From Burkholderiales bacterium (GTDB taxonomy: Bacteria; Pseudomonadota; Gammaproteobacteria; Burkholderiales; Burkholderiaceae_E), in NCBI GenBank assembly GCA_020248665.1, contig JADCHE010000085.1:1-64000 (forward strand): DNA of 64,000 nucleotides, read 5' to 3'. Shown here in pieces: positions 8,899 through 19,597 of this stretch; the stretch's first letter is position 1, and the number at the start of each line of letters is the position of its first letter. Both the position numbers and the translations under genes were made by a program. The notes beneath the pieces are model-generated. The model ran no database searches and was not told the origin of the DNA. It was given only the letters and a program-made list of their open reading frames with translations.

Positions 8899-9273
8899 TC
8901 ACCAGCGCCCGACCACCTCGCCCCGATCCGCGCCGCGCAACCAGGCAACGCGCTCCTTCGGATCCCACTCGAGCCACTCGCACCCCACCGTCGGCCCGCC
9001 GGCCGCGACGTCGACGACGCACAGCTCCTTCCAGTGCAGCTGCCGACCGACCCACTGCAGCGGCTCGATGCCGAGCGCGAGCCAGCCCTCGACCAGGGCG
9101 CGCGCGCCGGGCGGATCGAGGGCGCCGTCGCGCAGCAGCTTGCCGTCGTGCCAGATCCGCCGGCCGATCAGCGGGCGGTGGTCGGCGAGGCACTGCGCGA
9201 GCCCGCCGGGGTACCGGTCCTCGATCACGTGGACCGGCACCAGCACGTCGATGAACTCGAGGCGCACCGCCAC
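8899..9273 (-). CDS. Conserved hypothetical protein
   Basis: A 124-residue protein I do not recognise. It begins with a hydrophobic strand (LEFIDVLVPVHVI), contains several Trp residues in its second half (EWLEWDPKERVAWL) and has no signal peptide, membrane segment or cysteine cluster. Trp-rich short strands suggest a small beta-rich cytosolic protein. It is nine bases downstream of the AI-2E-family permease gene on the same strand and is probably co-transcribed with it. Codon use is like its neighbours and the opposing frames lack homology, which supports it as real. Confidence 0.65.
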   Translation of the reverse strand: MAVRLEFIDVLVPVHVIEDRYPGGLAQCLADHRPLIGRRIWHDGKLLRDGALDPPGARALVEGWLALGIEPLQWVGRQLHWKELCVVDVAAGGPTVGCEWLEWDPKERVAWLRGADRGEVVGRW

Positions 9274-9282
9274 CGCCTGGCC

Positions 9283-10548
9283 TCAGTGCGGTGGCCCTGG
9301 CGGCGCGGTGTCCGGACGTTCGGCCAACCACGCGCCGAGCAGGGTGTAGGTCACGGCGAGGACCACCGGACCGATGAAGATGCCGACGAGACCGAACGTG
9401 ACGATGCCACCGATCACGCCCGCGAAGATCAGCAGCAGCGGCAGGTTCGCGCCCTTCTTGATCAGCCACGGCCGCAGGAAGTTGTCGAAGGTGCCGACGA
9501 AGGCTGTCCAGATCGCGAGGAAGATGCCCCAGCCGGTGTCGCCGGACCAGAACAGCCAGATCACCGCGGGCACCAGCACCGGCAGCACGCCGATCTGCGC
9601 GATCGCGAGCAGGAACATCAGCGCGGTCAGCAGCGTCGCGGCCTTGACGCCGACGATCGCGAGACCGATGCCGCCGAGCACCGACTGCGCGACGGCGGTG
9701 ACGACGACGCCGAGTGCGACACCGCGGATCGAGGCGGCCGCGAGCCGCGCGGTGGACTCGCCGCGATCGCCGGCGAGGCGGCGCGAGAAGCGCAGCACCG
9801 CGTCGGCCGCGCGCTCGCCGGTCGCGTACAGGATCGCCGAGATCGCGACGGTCATCAGCAGCTGCAGCCCGACCGCGCCGAGCGCCCCGGCCTCCTTCAG
9901 CACCCGCCCGGCGACCGTGCCGAAGTAGGGGGTGACCTGAGCGAGCAGCGGGTCGAGGCCGCCCGCAGCGAGCTCGCGCCAGTACGCGGCCGCGCGCGCG
10001 CCGACCACCGGCACCGACGCGACCCACGCCGGCGGCTCGCCGAGCCGCAGCGCGGACAGGCTCTTGATCCAGCCGACGACGGTGTCCGCGTTGTCGACGA
10101 CGATGACGATCGCGAAGGTCAGCGGCACGGCGAACAGCAGCAGCTGCGCGGTCGTCATCACCGCGACCGCGAGCATCCGGCGGCCCCACAGCAGCCGCTG
10201 CACGCTCAGCAGCACCGGCCAGGTCGCGATGACGATCGTCGTCGCCCAGATCAGGCCCGGGATGAACGGGCTCATCACCCACAGGCTGCCGGCGATCAGC
10301 GCGAAGAGCGCGAGGATCGCGAGCAGCGTGCGGGTCAGCTCGGGTGCACCCTGCGAAAGCCGGGCCGCGGCGGCCGGGGCGATCGGCGCCGGCTCGGCCG
10401 GCGCAAGCCCGGCGAGGGCGTGGGCCGGGGCCGCGCTGCGGGGCGTGCGCGCGTCGGCCGCCCTGCCGGAGGCATCGGCGTTCGGATCGGAGGCGTGCGG
10501 TGCGTCGGACGGTTCGTGCATCGGGGGGCCGTTCACGGACGCCGTCAC
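9283..10548 (-). CDS. AI-2E family transporter (YdiK/PerM-like permease)
   Basis: An integral inner-membrane protein of up to 421 residues with about eight hydrophobic segments, starting at LLAILALFALIAGSLWVMS. The late segments GVLPVLVPAVIWLFW, FVGTFDNFLRPWLIKKGANL and GIFIGPVVLAVTYTLLGAWL are characteristic of this family, which includes YdiK, PerM and TqsA. Members export small molecules or ions; transport of autoinducer 2 is shown for few, so the family name should not be read as function. The first 65 residues are Ala/Pro-rich and probably disordered; the start could be the ATG at 10548 or the one at 10521. Confidence 0.9.
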   Translation of the reverse strand: MTASVNGPPMHEPSDAPHASDPNADASGRAADARTPRSAAPAHALAGLAPAEPAPIAPAAAARLSQGAPELTRTLLAILALFALIAGSLWVMSPFIPGLIWATTIVIATWPVLLSVQRLLWGRRMLAVAVMTTAQLLLFAVPLTFAIVIVVDNADTVVGWIKSLSALRLGEPPAWVASVPVVGARAAAYWRELAAGGLDPLLAQVTPYFGTVAGRVLKEAGALGAVGLQLLMTVAISAILYATGERAADAVLRFSRRLAGDRGESTARLAAASIRGVALGVVVTAVAQSVLGGIGLAIVGVKAATLLTALMFLLAIAQIGVLPVLVPAVIWLFWSGDTGWGIFLAIWTAFVGTFDNFLRPWLIKKGANLPLLLIFAGVIGGIVTFGLVGIFIGPVVLAVTYTLLGAWLAERPDTAPPGPPH

Positions 10549-10592
10549 TGTACCTCAGCCGGTCCGCGACCCGCGCGGGCGTCGCGTCCGCG

Positions 10593-11027
10593 TCAGGCCG
10601 CGCCCAGCCACTGCTCGAGCTGCGCCGCGCTCATCGCGCCACTCGCGCGCCGGACCTCGCGGCCGTCCTTCATCAGCACCAGCGTCGGGATGCTGCGGAT
10701 GCCGAAGCGGCCGGCGAGCTCCGGCTCGGCGTCGGTATCGACCTTCGCGAACTGCACCTGCCCGGCGAGCCGGCGCGCGGCCTGCTCGAACTGCGGCGCC
10801 ATCGCGCGGCACGGGCCGCACCACTTCGCCCAGAAGTCGACGACCACCGGCAGGTCGTTGCGGGTCGCGAAGCGGTCCCAGGCCGCCGTCGTCAGCGCGA
10901 CCGGCTCGCCGGGGAAGAGCGCGCCGCCGCAGCGGCCGCACTGCGGCGCCTCGTCGCGGCGATCGGCTGGGATGCGGTTGACCGCCTCGCAGTGCGGACA
11001 GACGGCGTTCAGGGTCTCGGTGCTCAT
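10593..11027 (-). CDS. trxC: Thioredoxin 2
   Basis: A 144-residue thioredoxin with an N-terminal zinc finger built from CPHC (Cys10/Cys13) and CGRC (Cys30/Cys33), followed by a thioredoxin fold with the active site WAKWCGPC (Cys70/Cys73) and the cis-proline segment SIPTLVLMKDG. The zinc domain distinguishes TrxC from TrxA. It reduces protein disulfides in the cytosol and in other bacteria is induced by oxidative stress through OxyR; no OxyR site was identified here. The ATG at 11027 puts MSTETLNAVCPHC at the N-terminus as expected. It lies between the AI-2E-family and BenE-like genes, all on the minus strand. Confidence 0.95.
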   Translation of the reverse strand: MSTETLNAVCPHCEAVNRIPADRRDEAPQCGRCGGALFPGEPVALTTAAWDRFATRNDLPVVVDFWAKWCGPCRAMAPQFEQAARRLAGQVQFAKVDTDAEPELAGRFGIRSIPTLVLMKDGREVRRASGAMSAAQLEQWLGAA

Positions 11028-11082
11028 CGCGCGGCTCCGGCAGGGACGATCCCCGATCAGGTGGGGACGGCGCCGAGCCGCG

Positions 11083-12321
11083 TCAAGTCTTGGCGAAGTC
11101 GCCGCGCTCCATCGCCCACGAGACCGCGATGCCGACGACCAGTCCCCAGAACGGCGCACCGATGCCGAGGATCGGCAGGTCGGCGACGGTGACCAGGAAG
11201 CTCGCGAGCGCGCCTATCGGGAAGCGGTCGCGGAAGGCGGTCGAGAACGCGGCGTGCAGCACGCGCAGCATCGCGAGGCCGCCGAGCGTCGCGATGAAGG
11301 CCTTCGGCGCCGCGAGCATCGCGGTGGTGAAGCTCGAGGCCGCGAGGCCGAAGGCGACGGCGAGCACGCCGACGAGGATCGCGCCGGCGTAGTGGCGGTC
11401 GCGCTCGCCCGAGGACGCGACGATCGCGTTGGTCGGGCCGGTGAGGCAGGTCGACACGCTGCCGACGAACGCGGTCAGCACCGAGACGGCACCGCAGGCG
11501 AGCGTCACCACGTTGACCGGCGGCTCGTGGCCGGCAGCCTTCAGCACCGCGAAGCCCTGGCCGTTCTGGACGACGAGCACGGTGATCGCGATCGGCACGA
11601 CGAGTTCGAGCAGCACCGGCCACGAGAACGCCGGCGCGTACAGCGTCGGCGGGACGATCGCGAGGCTGCCGCCCTCGGGCCACGCGAGCGGCCCGCCGAG
11701 CATGACGGCGACGAAGCCGACCGCCAGCGCACCGATCATCGGTGGCAGGCGCTTCGCGGCGGCCGGCCACGCCGACAACGCGACGAAGGCGAGCACCATC
11801 GGCGCGGCGATCGCGAGGTCCTGGTGGACCGCGCGGACGAGGTCGAGCCCGAAGCCCAGGAAGACGCCCGCGACCATGCCCATCACGATCGGCATCGGTG
11901 CGACGGCGAGCGCCCGCCGCACCCAGCCGGTCAGCGCGAGCGCGGCCATCAGCACACCGGTGACGATGAACGCGCCGAGCACCTCGGCGTGGCTGGCGTG
12001 CGCGAGCGTGGGGCCGATCAGCACGGCGCCCGGGATCGTCCAGAGGCACACCAGCGGCGTGCGGTAGCGCCACGACAGCGCGATCGTCAGCAGGCCGTTC
12101 ACGAAGAACGCGCCGAAGATCCACGAGGCGAGCTGTGCGGCCGACAGCCCGCCGCGCTCGCCGGTCGTCAGGATCACCGCGACAGGACCGGTCACCGCAA
12201 AGATGAAGCCGATCAACCCGTTGACCGCCTGGCTGGGGCCGAGGTCGGCCAGCACGCGCGAAGGCGACGCAGAGGGGAAGGCGGGGCGCTCGAGCAGCGG
12301 GGCGGGGGGCGGGGGCGACAT
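11083..12321 (-). CDS. benE: BenE-family benzoate/H+ symporter-like protein
   Basis: A 412-residue inner-membrane transporter of the BenE family with about 12 hydrophobic segments. Typical stretches are VNGLIGFIFAVTGPVAVILT near the start, PMPIVMGMVAGVFLGFGLDL in the middle and CLTGPTNAIVASSGERDRHY in the later half. BenE homologues import benzoate or related acids, but many are unassigned. No ben genes adjoin it, though the window holds a protocatechuate-branch pathway elsewhere. The ATG at 12321 is preferred because the preceding codons are not homologous. Upstream of it lies an anti-Shine-Dalgarno-like run and no clear ribosome-binding site, so the start is tentative. Confidence 0.85.
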   Translation of the reverse strand: MSPPPPAPLLERPAFPSASPSRVLADLGPSQAVNGLIGFIFAVTGPVAVILTTGERGGLSAAQLASWIFGAFFVNGLLTIALSWRYRTPLVCLWTIPGAVLIGPTLAHASHAEVLGAFIVTGVLMAALALTGWVRRALAVAPMPIVMGMVAGVFLGFGLDLVRAVHQDLAIAAPMVLAFVALSAWPAAAKRLPPMIGALAVGFVAVMLGGPLAWPEGGSLAIVPPTLYAPAFSWPVLLELVVPIAITVLVVQNGQGFAVLKAAGHEPPVNVVTLACGAVSVLTAFVGSVSTCLTGPTNAIVASSGERDRHYAGAILVGVLAVAFGLAASSFTTAMLAAPKAFIATLGGLAMLRVLHAAFSTAFRDRFPIGALASFLVTVADLPILGIGAPFWGLVVGIAVSWAMERGDFAKT

Positions 12322-12539
12322 CGGGAGGAGGCGAGTCGGCGGATGATACGGGGACCACGTCCCTTGCGGGCATGGACCGCGCGTCGAGGCGTTGCAACAA
12401 TCGGGGTTCGGCGAGGCCGGCACGGAGGCGGGATGATCCACACGCAACGGGACGCACGGCGGGGCGAGGCGGCGCGCGCGCCCACGCGGTCGGTCCCGCC
12501 CGCGCCCACGCCGCGCACGGTCCCGCCCGACGGCACGTG

Positions 12540-12695
12540 CGATCGGTGGTGATCGTCCGATCGAGCGGGCCGACCCGCGCGCACAAGCTGCTCGACCGCG
12601 CCGCGGCCGACGCGCTGGCCCGCTGCCGTTTCCCCGCGGCGCCCGGCACCGCGCCGGCGACGACGAGCGTCGACTACCGCTGGACGCTAGACTGA
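12540..12695 (+). pseudogene. TonB C-terminal domain remnant
   Basis: The end of a plus-strand frame reads VVIVRSSG, then HKLLDRAAADALARCRF, then DYRWTLD and stop. This follows the TonB C-terminal pattern: a beta strand ending in SSG, an LDxAAxxAL helix, RF, and a final strand with aromatic residues. The expected proline-rich spacer and N-terminal membrane anchor are missing; the preceding codons are Arg-rich noise. The fragment overlaps the end of the convergent ABC ATPase gene by 22 bases. It is probably the surviving tail of a tonB-like gene; an unrelated short protein cannot be excluded. Confidence 0.5.
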
Positions 12696-13432
12696 GCGTC
12701 GGCCACTGCCGAGCCCGACGCGAGCCGCCCGTCGAGCATCTCGATCACCCGGTCGCAGCGGTCCGCGATCCGCGGGTCGTGCGTGACGATCAGGAACGCG
12801 GTGCCCGACTCGCGGTTGAAGCGGCGCATCAGCTCGAACGCCTGCTGCGCCGACGCGGTGTCGAGGTTGCCGGTCGGCTCGTCGGCCAGTACCAGCGGCG
12901 GGTCGTGCATCAGCGCGCGCGCGATCGCGACGCGCTGCTGCATGCCGCCCGACAGCTGCGAGGGCTTGCGTCGCGCGGCCCCGGCGAGACCGACCGCGTC
13001 GAGCAGCGCCTGCGCGCGGGCGCGCGCAGCGGCGTCGATGCGGCCGGTGCGGATCAGCGCCGGCATCGCGACGTTCTCGAGCGCGTCGAACGCGGGTACC
13101 AGGTGGTGGAACTGGAACACGAAGCCGAGCGTGCCGAGGCGCGCCGCGGTGAGGCCGTCGTCGTCGAGCGCGTCGATGCGCCGGCCGCGCAGCCGGTACT
13201 CGCCCGCCGTCGGCCGCTCGAGCAGGCCGATCAGGTTCAGCAGCGTGCTCTTGCCCGAGCCCGACGGACCGATCATCGCGGCGAACTCGCCGCGGCCGAT
13301 CTCGAGGTCGATGCCGTGCAGCACCTCGGTCTCGATCGGCGTGCCGATATCGTACGACTTGCGCACGCCGCGCAGCGCGACGATCGGTGCGTCCGGGTCG
13401 ATGCCGGCGTCGCCGGCCGCGGTACGGGTCAC
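12674..13432 (-). CDS. ABC transporter ATP-binding protein (LolD/MacB-type)
   Basis: A 252-residue ATPase with Walker A GPSGSGKS at 55-62, Q-loop in FQFHHL, signature LSGGMQQR at 160-167, Walker B VLADEP near 181-186, and the H-loop in VTHDPR. These mark the LolD/FtsE/MacB class that drives type VII ABC machines, which do mechanical work on lipoproteins, antibiotics or peptides instead of transporting through the membrane domain. The GTG at 13432 overlaps the permease TGA as GTGA, so the ATPase is translationally coupled to it. With the permease and adaptor upstream it completes a three-gene export or extrusion system. Confidence 0.93.
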   Translation of the reverse strand: MTRTAAGDAGIDPDAPIVALRGVRKSYDIGTPIETEVLHGIDLEIGRGEFAAMIGPSGSGKSTLLNLIGLLERPTAGEYRLRGRRIDALDDDGLTAARLGTLGFVFQFHHLVPAFDALENVAMPALIRTGRIDAAARARAQALLDAVGLAGAARRKPSQLSGGMQQRVAIARALMHDPPLVLADEPTGNLDTASAQQAFELMRRFNRESGTAFLIVTHDPRIADRCDRVIEMLDGRLASGSAVADAQSSVQR

Positions 13433-14667
13433 AGCCGGATCGCCTGTGCCGGATCCAGCGCAGCCGCGCGCCTCGCGGGCGCCACCGCGGCGAGCACGCC
13501 GGCGACGGTGGCGCCGAGCGCGACCCACGCGAAGGTGTCGAGCCGCAGCGCGATCGGGAACAGCGGCTGGCCGTCCGCGCCCTTCACCAGCGCGGTGAAC
13601 GCGACGACCAGCAGCCAGGCGAGCGCTGCGCCGAGCACCGAGCCCGCGGCGCTCACCAGCGCGCCCTGCAGCAGGAACACGCGCGTCATCTGCCCGCGCG
13701 AGGCGCCCATCGCACGCAGGATGCCGATCTCCTTGCGCTTCTGCACGACCGAGACCACCAGCACGCTCGCGATGCCGAGCACGACGACGATCATCACGAC
13801 GCCACGGATCAGTCGCGTCGACATCGTCTGCGCGTCGAGCGCCGACAGCAGCTGGCTGTTGGTCTGCATCCAGCTCTCGATCTCGTAGGGCAGCCGCGCG
13901 CGCAGCCGGCGCGCGACCTCCTCGGCCTCGAACACCTCGGTCACCGTCAGGTCGAGCTGCGTCGCGCCGCCGGGGATGCCGAGCAGGCTCTGCGCGGTGC
14001 GCAGCGGCACGTAGACGTTGCGCCGGTTCACGTCGCGCACGCCGACGTCGAAGATCGCGACCGCGCGCACCGACTCGACGGTGTCGCGCCCGAGCGAGAG
14101 CGAGAATCGGTCGCCGAGCCGCACGCCGAGGTCGTCGGCGAGCTCGCGGCCGACGATCGCCTCGCCGGGCCCGAGCCGCGGCACGCCCTCGATGAGCTTG
14201 TCGGACAGCGCGGCGATCCGGTCGTAGCGCTCGAGCTCGACGCCGACGATCGCGACCGCACGGCTGCCCTCGCCGCGCAGCGCGATCGCGGTGCCGCCGG
14301 CCATCGGCGAGACCGCGACGACGCCCGGCGTGCGTTCCAGGTCGCGCGCGAGCGGCGTCCAGTTGTCGATCGAGCGGGTGCGCTGCGCGCGAGGCTGCTC
14401 GCGGCTCGAGACGTCCGGCGTCGGCGCGGACGCGTCGGGGCGCGGCACCGCGAGCCGGCCTGCGAGCGGCACGTCCTTCACCGGGCGGATCGTCAGGTGC
14501 GGCTGCACGCCAAGGGTGCGGCGGATGGTGTTGGCCTGCAGGCCGTCGATCAGCGCGGTGATGTAGGTGACGACCGCGACGCCGGCCGCGACGCCCACGA
14601 CCAGCAGCAGCGTCTGCATCCGCCCTTCGAGCAGGAACCGCACCGCGACGCGCCCGGCGAAGCCCAT
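13429..14667 (-). CDS. FtsX-like ABC transporter permease (LolC/LolE-type)
   Basis: A 412-residue inner-membrane protein with an N-terminal transmembrane helix ([20 protein letters not shown]), a periplasmic domain of about 230 residues, and three C-terminal helices starting at [20 protein letters not shown]. The cytosolic segment [19 protein letters not shown] is the coupling-helix motif of FtsX-domain permeases. Four helices with a large periplasmic domain define the LolC/LolE/MacB class. It sits 14 bases after the HlyD-type adaptor and overlaps the ATPase start. Unlike MacB, the ATPase is a separate protein. It may export a lipid, peptide or siderophore-like compound. Confidence 0.92.
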   Translation of the reverse strand: MGFAGRVAVRFLLEGRMQTLLLVVGVAAGVAVVTYITALIDGLQANTIRRTLGVQPHLTIRPVKDVPLAGRLAVPRPDASAPTPDVSSREQPRAQRTRSIDNWTPLARDLERTPGVVAVSPMAGGTAIALRGEGSRAVAIVGVELERYDRIAALSDKLIEGVPRLGPGEAIVGRELADDLGVRLGDRFSLSLGRDTVESVRAVAIFDVGVRDVNRRNVYVPLRTAQSLLGIPGGATQLDLTVTEVFEAEEVARRLRARLPYEIESWMQTNSQLLSALDAQTMSTRLIRGVVMIVVVLGIASVLVVSVVQKRKEIGILRAMGASRGQMTRVFLLQGALVSAAGSVLGAALAWLLVVAFTALVKGADGQPLFPIALRLDTFAWVALGATVAGVLAAVAPARRAAALDPAQAIRL

Positions 14668-14681
14668 GGGGTGCGTCGCGC

Positions 14682-15974
14682 TCAGCGTCCGCCGGCCGGG
14701 GTGCCGGGGAGGACGGCGGCGGCGCCGGCGCCCGACGACGCCCCGGGCGCACCCGCGCCGGGGCGCGTCGCGGCCACCGCCTCGCCGTCGCGCGCGGGGC
14801 GCGCCCGCGCGCCGGGTTCCGCGGCGAAGGGATCGGCGAGCACCGCGTCGCCGGCCCGCAGCCCGTCGACGATCTCGACGCGCTCGAGCGTGCGCAGCCC
14901 GGTGCGCACCGGGCGCTCGACGACGCGGCCGTCCTCGATCCGGCGCACGTGCGCGTCGAGCCCCGGGCCGACCACCGCGATCGCGGGCAGCGTCAGCGCG
15001 CGCTCGCTGCGTCCGGTGGCGACCTGCATCGACAGCGTCATGTCCTCGCGCAGGAAGGGCGGCGGCTCGGGCACGTCGAACTTCACTTCGACGGTGCCGC
15101 GCTGCGCGTCGACGCCCGGCGCGATCCGCGTGACGCGCGCGTCGAACGGCCGCTGCGGGAACGCGTCGGCGAGCACGCGCGCGGGCTGGCCGAGGGCGAG
15201 CTGCGAGAGGAACTTCTCGTCGGCCTGCCCGACCAGCTGCGTCGCGCCGCGGGGCGCGAACACGAAGAGCGCGCGGCCGGGCTGCACGATCTGGCCGGGG
15301 TCGACCGTGCGCGAGACGACGCGGCCGTCGGCCGGCGCGACGATCCGCGCCTGCGCGAGCCGCGCCTGCGCGAGCCCGAGCGCCGCGCGCGCCTCGTCGA
15401 CGCGCAGCTGCGCCTGCGCCCGCTCGGTGCCGCCGCCGGCGTTCGCGCGCTGCGCGGCGCGCGCGGACTCGAGCTGCGCCTGCGCGATGCGCACCGCGCG
15501 GTCGGTCTCGTCGATGCGGGCCTGGGCGACATAGCCGCGCTCGAAGAGCTCGCGGTTGCGGCGGGCCTCGCGCTGCGCGGCCTCGAGCGTCGCGATGGCC
15601 TGCTCGAGCGCCGCGTCGGCGGTGGGCACGCCGACCTCGCGCTGCCCGGCGAGCCGTGCCTCGGCGAGCCGCAGCGCCACCTGCGCCTGCGAGGCCTGCG
15701 CCTGCAACTCGGCGGACTCGAGCCGCGCGAGCACGTCGCCCGCCTTCGCCTCGTCACCCTCGCGGACCGCGACCTCGAGCACGCGGCCGGTGACGGTCGC
15801 GCCGAGCTCGACGCGCACCGGCGCGGCGACGCGACCGGAGAACACGAGCGTCTGCACCAGCGGACCCTCGACGACCGCGACCGTCCCGAGCGCCACGGGC
15901 CGCGTCGATGCGAACAGTGCGGCCGCGGCGGCCGCGAGCACGACGGCCCCCCCGATCCAACGCCACGCGTTCAT
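14682..15974 (-). CDS. HlyD/RND-type periplasmic adaptor subunit
   Basis: A 430-residue membrane-fusion protein. An N-terminal anchor ([18 protein letters not shown]) is followed by the first half of a lipoyl domain ([20 protein letters not shown]), a long alpha-helical hairpin rich in Ala, Gln and Arg (about residues 100-215), the second lipoyl half ([19 protein letters not shown]) and beta-barrel and membrane-proximal domains. A Pro/Ala/Gly-rich tail of about 40 residues ends the protein. It would bridge the inner-membrane permease to an outer-membrane channel, which is not in this window. It is the first gene of a three-gene operon with the permease and ATPase. Confidence 0.92.
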   Translation of the reverse strand: MNAWRWIGGAVVLAAAAAALFASTRPVALGTVAVVEGPLVQTLVFSGRVAAPVRVELGATVTGRVLEVAVREGDEAKAGDVLARLESAELQAQASQAQVALRLAEARLAGQREVGVPTADAALEQAIATLEAAQREARRNRELFERGYVAQARIDETDRAVRIAQAQLESARAAQRANAGGGTERAQAQLRVDEARAALGLAQARLAQARIVAPADGRVVSRTVDPGQIVQPGRALFVFAPRGATQLVGQADEKFLSQLALGQPARVLADAFPQRPFDARVTRIAPGVDAQRGTVEVKFDVPEPPPFLREDMTLSMQVATGRSERALTLPAIAVVGPGLDAHVRRIEDGRVVERPVRTGLRTLERVEIVDGLRAGDAVLADPFAAEPGARARPARDGEAVAATRPGAGAPGASSGAGAAAVLPGTPAGGR

Positions 15975-16019
15975 CGAACCAATTCTACCAGCCGCGCGGA
16001 CAGCGGCCGGTGCGCACGG

Positions 16020-18164
<2,145 letters not shown>

Positions 18165-18585
18165 CGCGCTCCTCGCCACGCGGTGCCGACGCGCGCACTC
18201 GGCGCGGGACGGGCGCGGTGGGCGGGGACGAGGCTCGAAGGGCGGGTCATGCGCTCGATGGGTTCTCGGGTCGACCGTCGCGCGGGGGCGCACGGGACGC
18301 TTGATCGATTATCGGCGGGCCGACCGGGCCCTGGACTCGCGGACGGTCGGGCCGACGCGCGGCGGTTTCGCCGCGGCGACCCTCGGCGCAAAAAAAAGAA
18401 GGCCGGTCACGATCGACCGGCCAAGGCTCCAGGGGAGGGAGAAGTTGGAGCTGGAGAGAGAACCCGGGAGAAGTCTGCCCACCGCATGTCTCGTCCTAGT
18501 GAAGGCGCATCACGCGCCGATGGCGTTGCGGTCTCGAACGTGTCTCGATGCGCCGCGGCCGGCGGCCCGACGGCCGGCGGACCGG
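18165..18585. other. Gene-free interval between hybrid kinase and chaC-like gene
   Basis: A stretch of 421 bases. It holds the minus-strand terminator at 18390-18424 and, by orientation, the promoter of the hybrid kinase towards its left end. The open frames across it are Arg/Pro-rich and lack homology or ribosome-binding sites. The local run of eight or so adenines is unusual for this GC-rich window and belongs to the terminator. Confidence 0.6.
18389..18424 (-). terminator. Rho-independent terminator of the chaC-like gene
   Basis: A perfect eight-base inverted repeat, GGCCGGTC at 18401-18408 and GACCGGCC at 18415-18422, encloses a six-base loop. Read on the minus strand it is followed immediately by TTCTTTTTTT, giving a strong intrinsic terminator for transcription leaving the chaC-like gene at 18586. 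It is the clearest intrinsic terminator I saw in the window. Confidence 0.88.
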
Positions 18586-19182
18586 TCAGCCGCAGCCGGC
18601 GGCGAGCAAGCGGCGGCCGACGCGCCCGAGGTGCGGGCAGTGGACGCCGTGCTCGGCGAGCGAGCGCCAGGTCCGGACCGCGTACTCGCGGTTCGGACCG
18701 CGCTGGCCGCAGCACGAGGTCAGGCGCTCGACGATCTCGTCGTCGGTCAGCCGCTGGTACGACGGGCTGTCGTGGTTCGCAACGAAAGCGAGCGCTCGCA
18801 CACGACGTCCGTCGACGAGCATCGCGGACAGCGTGCGGGCGACGTAGACACCACCGGTCATCTCGCGCTCGTACAGCGCGTCGACCGCGGCGCGCCGCGA
18901 CTCCGGCCGCAGCCGGAACGCCATGCCGATGCACGAGCCGCCCCGGTCGAGGCCGAGCACGACCCCGGGCCGCTCCGGGGTGCCGCGGTAGCGGGTCGAG
19001 CGGATGCAGAACGCGCGGTGGTAGCCGTGGACCCGTGCCAGGCCCGACTCGCGGAAGTCGAAGCCGGGGTCCCAGATCAGCGAACCGTAGCCGAACACCC
19101 AATCGGGCGGCGCGCCCGCGTCGGCCGCCTCGGCGGCCTCGGCGATCGCGGCCGAGGCGGGTCGGCTGTCGAACGACGTCAT
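18586..19182 (-). CDS. ChaC-like gamma-glutamylcyclotransferase
   Basis: A 198-residue enzyme of the ChaC family, which cleaves glutathione to 5-oxoproline and Cys-Gly. The substrate-binding signature VFGYGSLIWDPGF is near the N-terminus, followed by HGYHRAFCIRSTRYRG, and the catalytic Glu is probably in LYEREMTGGVY. The C-terminal GPNREYAVRTWRSL and HGVHCPHL segments are typical. Length suits bacterial ChaC (about 190-230). The ATG at 19182 is preferred; an upstream ATG at 19221 would add 13 residues without homology. It is monocistronic, ending at a strong terminator, and lies opposite a DUF3717 gene. Confidence 0.9.
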   Translation of the reverse strand: MTSFDSRPASAAIAEAAEAADAGAPPDWVFGYGSLIWDPGFDFRESGLARVHGYHRAFCIRSTRYRGTPERPGVVLGLDRGGSCIGMAFRLRPESRRAAVDALYEREMTGGVYVARTLSAMLVDGRRVRALAFVANHDSPSYQRLTDDEIVERLTSCCGQRGPNREYAVRTWRSLAEHGVHCPHLGRVGRRLLAAGCG

Positions 19183-19307
19183 GATGTCCAGGTTAACGGC
19201 CGGACCCGCCGGAAGGAACACAGCGGCGGGCGAAGGTCACCGATCGCGCCACGATCGGTGTGCTACCGTGGACAGATGGTCGTTCGTGCCCCGCCGAGGT
19301 GCGGCCG

Positions 19308-19562
19308 ATGAGCGCCGGTCGCGTCTCGATCGGCGCCCTCGAGTCCGCCATCAACCGCGCCCGCGCCGCGCAGCCGGCGGCCGGGCCGGAGTCGTCGCTG
19401 ACCCTCGAGGTCGCGACGCTCGCGGCGCTGTACGGGCGGCTGATCTGGGAACGGCGCGACGGGGTCGAGCTCGAGGCGCTCAGCGATGCCGAGCGGGTCG
19501 CGCTGCGGCTGTGGCTGCCGCCGGGTGGGTTCGGACGCGCGGAGGACGCGGCCGCCGGTTGA
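19308..19562 (+). CDS. DUF3717 family protein
   Basis: An 84-residue protein matching the DUF3717 pattern known mainly from Burkholderiales: an N-terminal SIGALESAINRARA where others have ISIxELEAAINYWR, an LEVATLAALYGRLIWERRD helix and an LEALSDAERVALRLWLPPG end. No function has been assigned to the family. No signal peptide, cysteines or membrane segment are visible. The ATG at 19308 places the conserved SIGALE near the N-terminus; an ATG-like start 48 bases upstream adds non-homologous residues. It converges with topB after 35 bases. Confidence 0.75.
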   Translation: MSAGRVSIGALESAINRARAAQPAAGPESSLTLEVATLAALYGRLIWERRDGVELEALSDAERVALRLWLPPGGFGRAEDAAAG

Positions 19563-19597
19563 GCCGGCCGTGTCCCCGGTCCCCGGTCTCCGGTCGG

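Noticed and set aside
9034-12552. A 1172-codon plus-strand open frame
   Set aside because: It is antisense to the AI-2E-family permease, trxC and the benE-like gene, is built of Arg/Gly/Asp/His-rich noise and shows no domain.
18389-18424. Terminator serving the hybrid kinase gene at 16-18 kb
   Set aside because: The T-run lies on the minus strand downstream of the chaC-like gene and upstream of the kinase gene, so it ends the chaC-like transcript.
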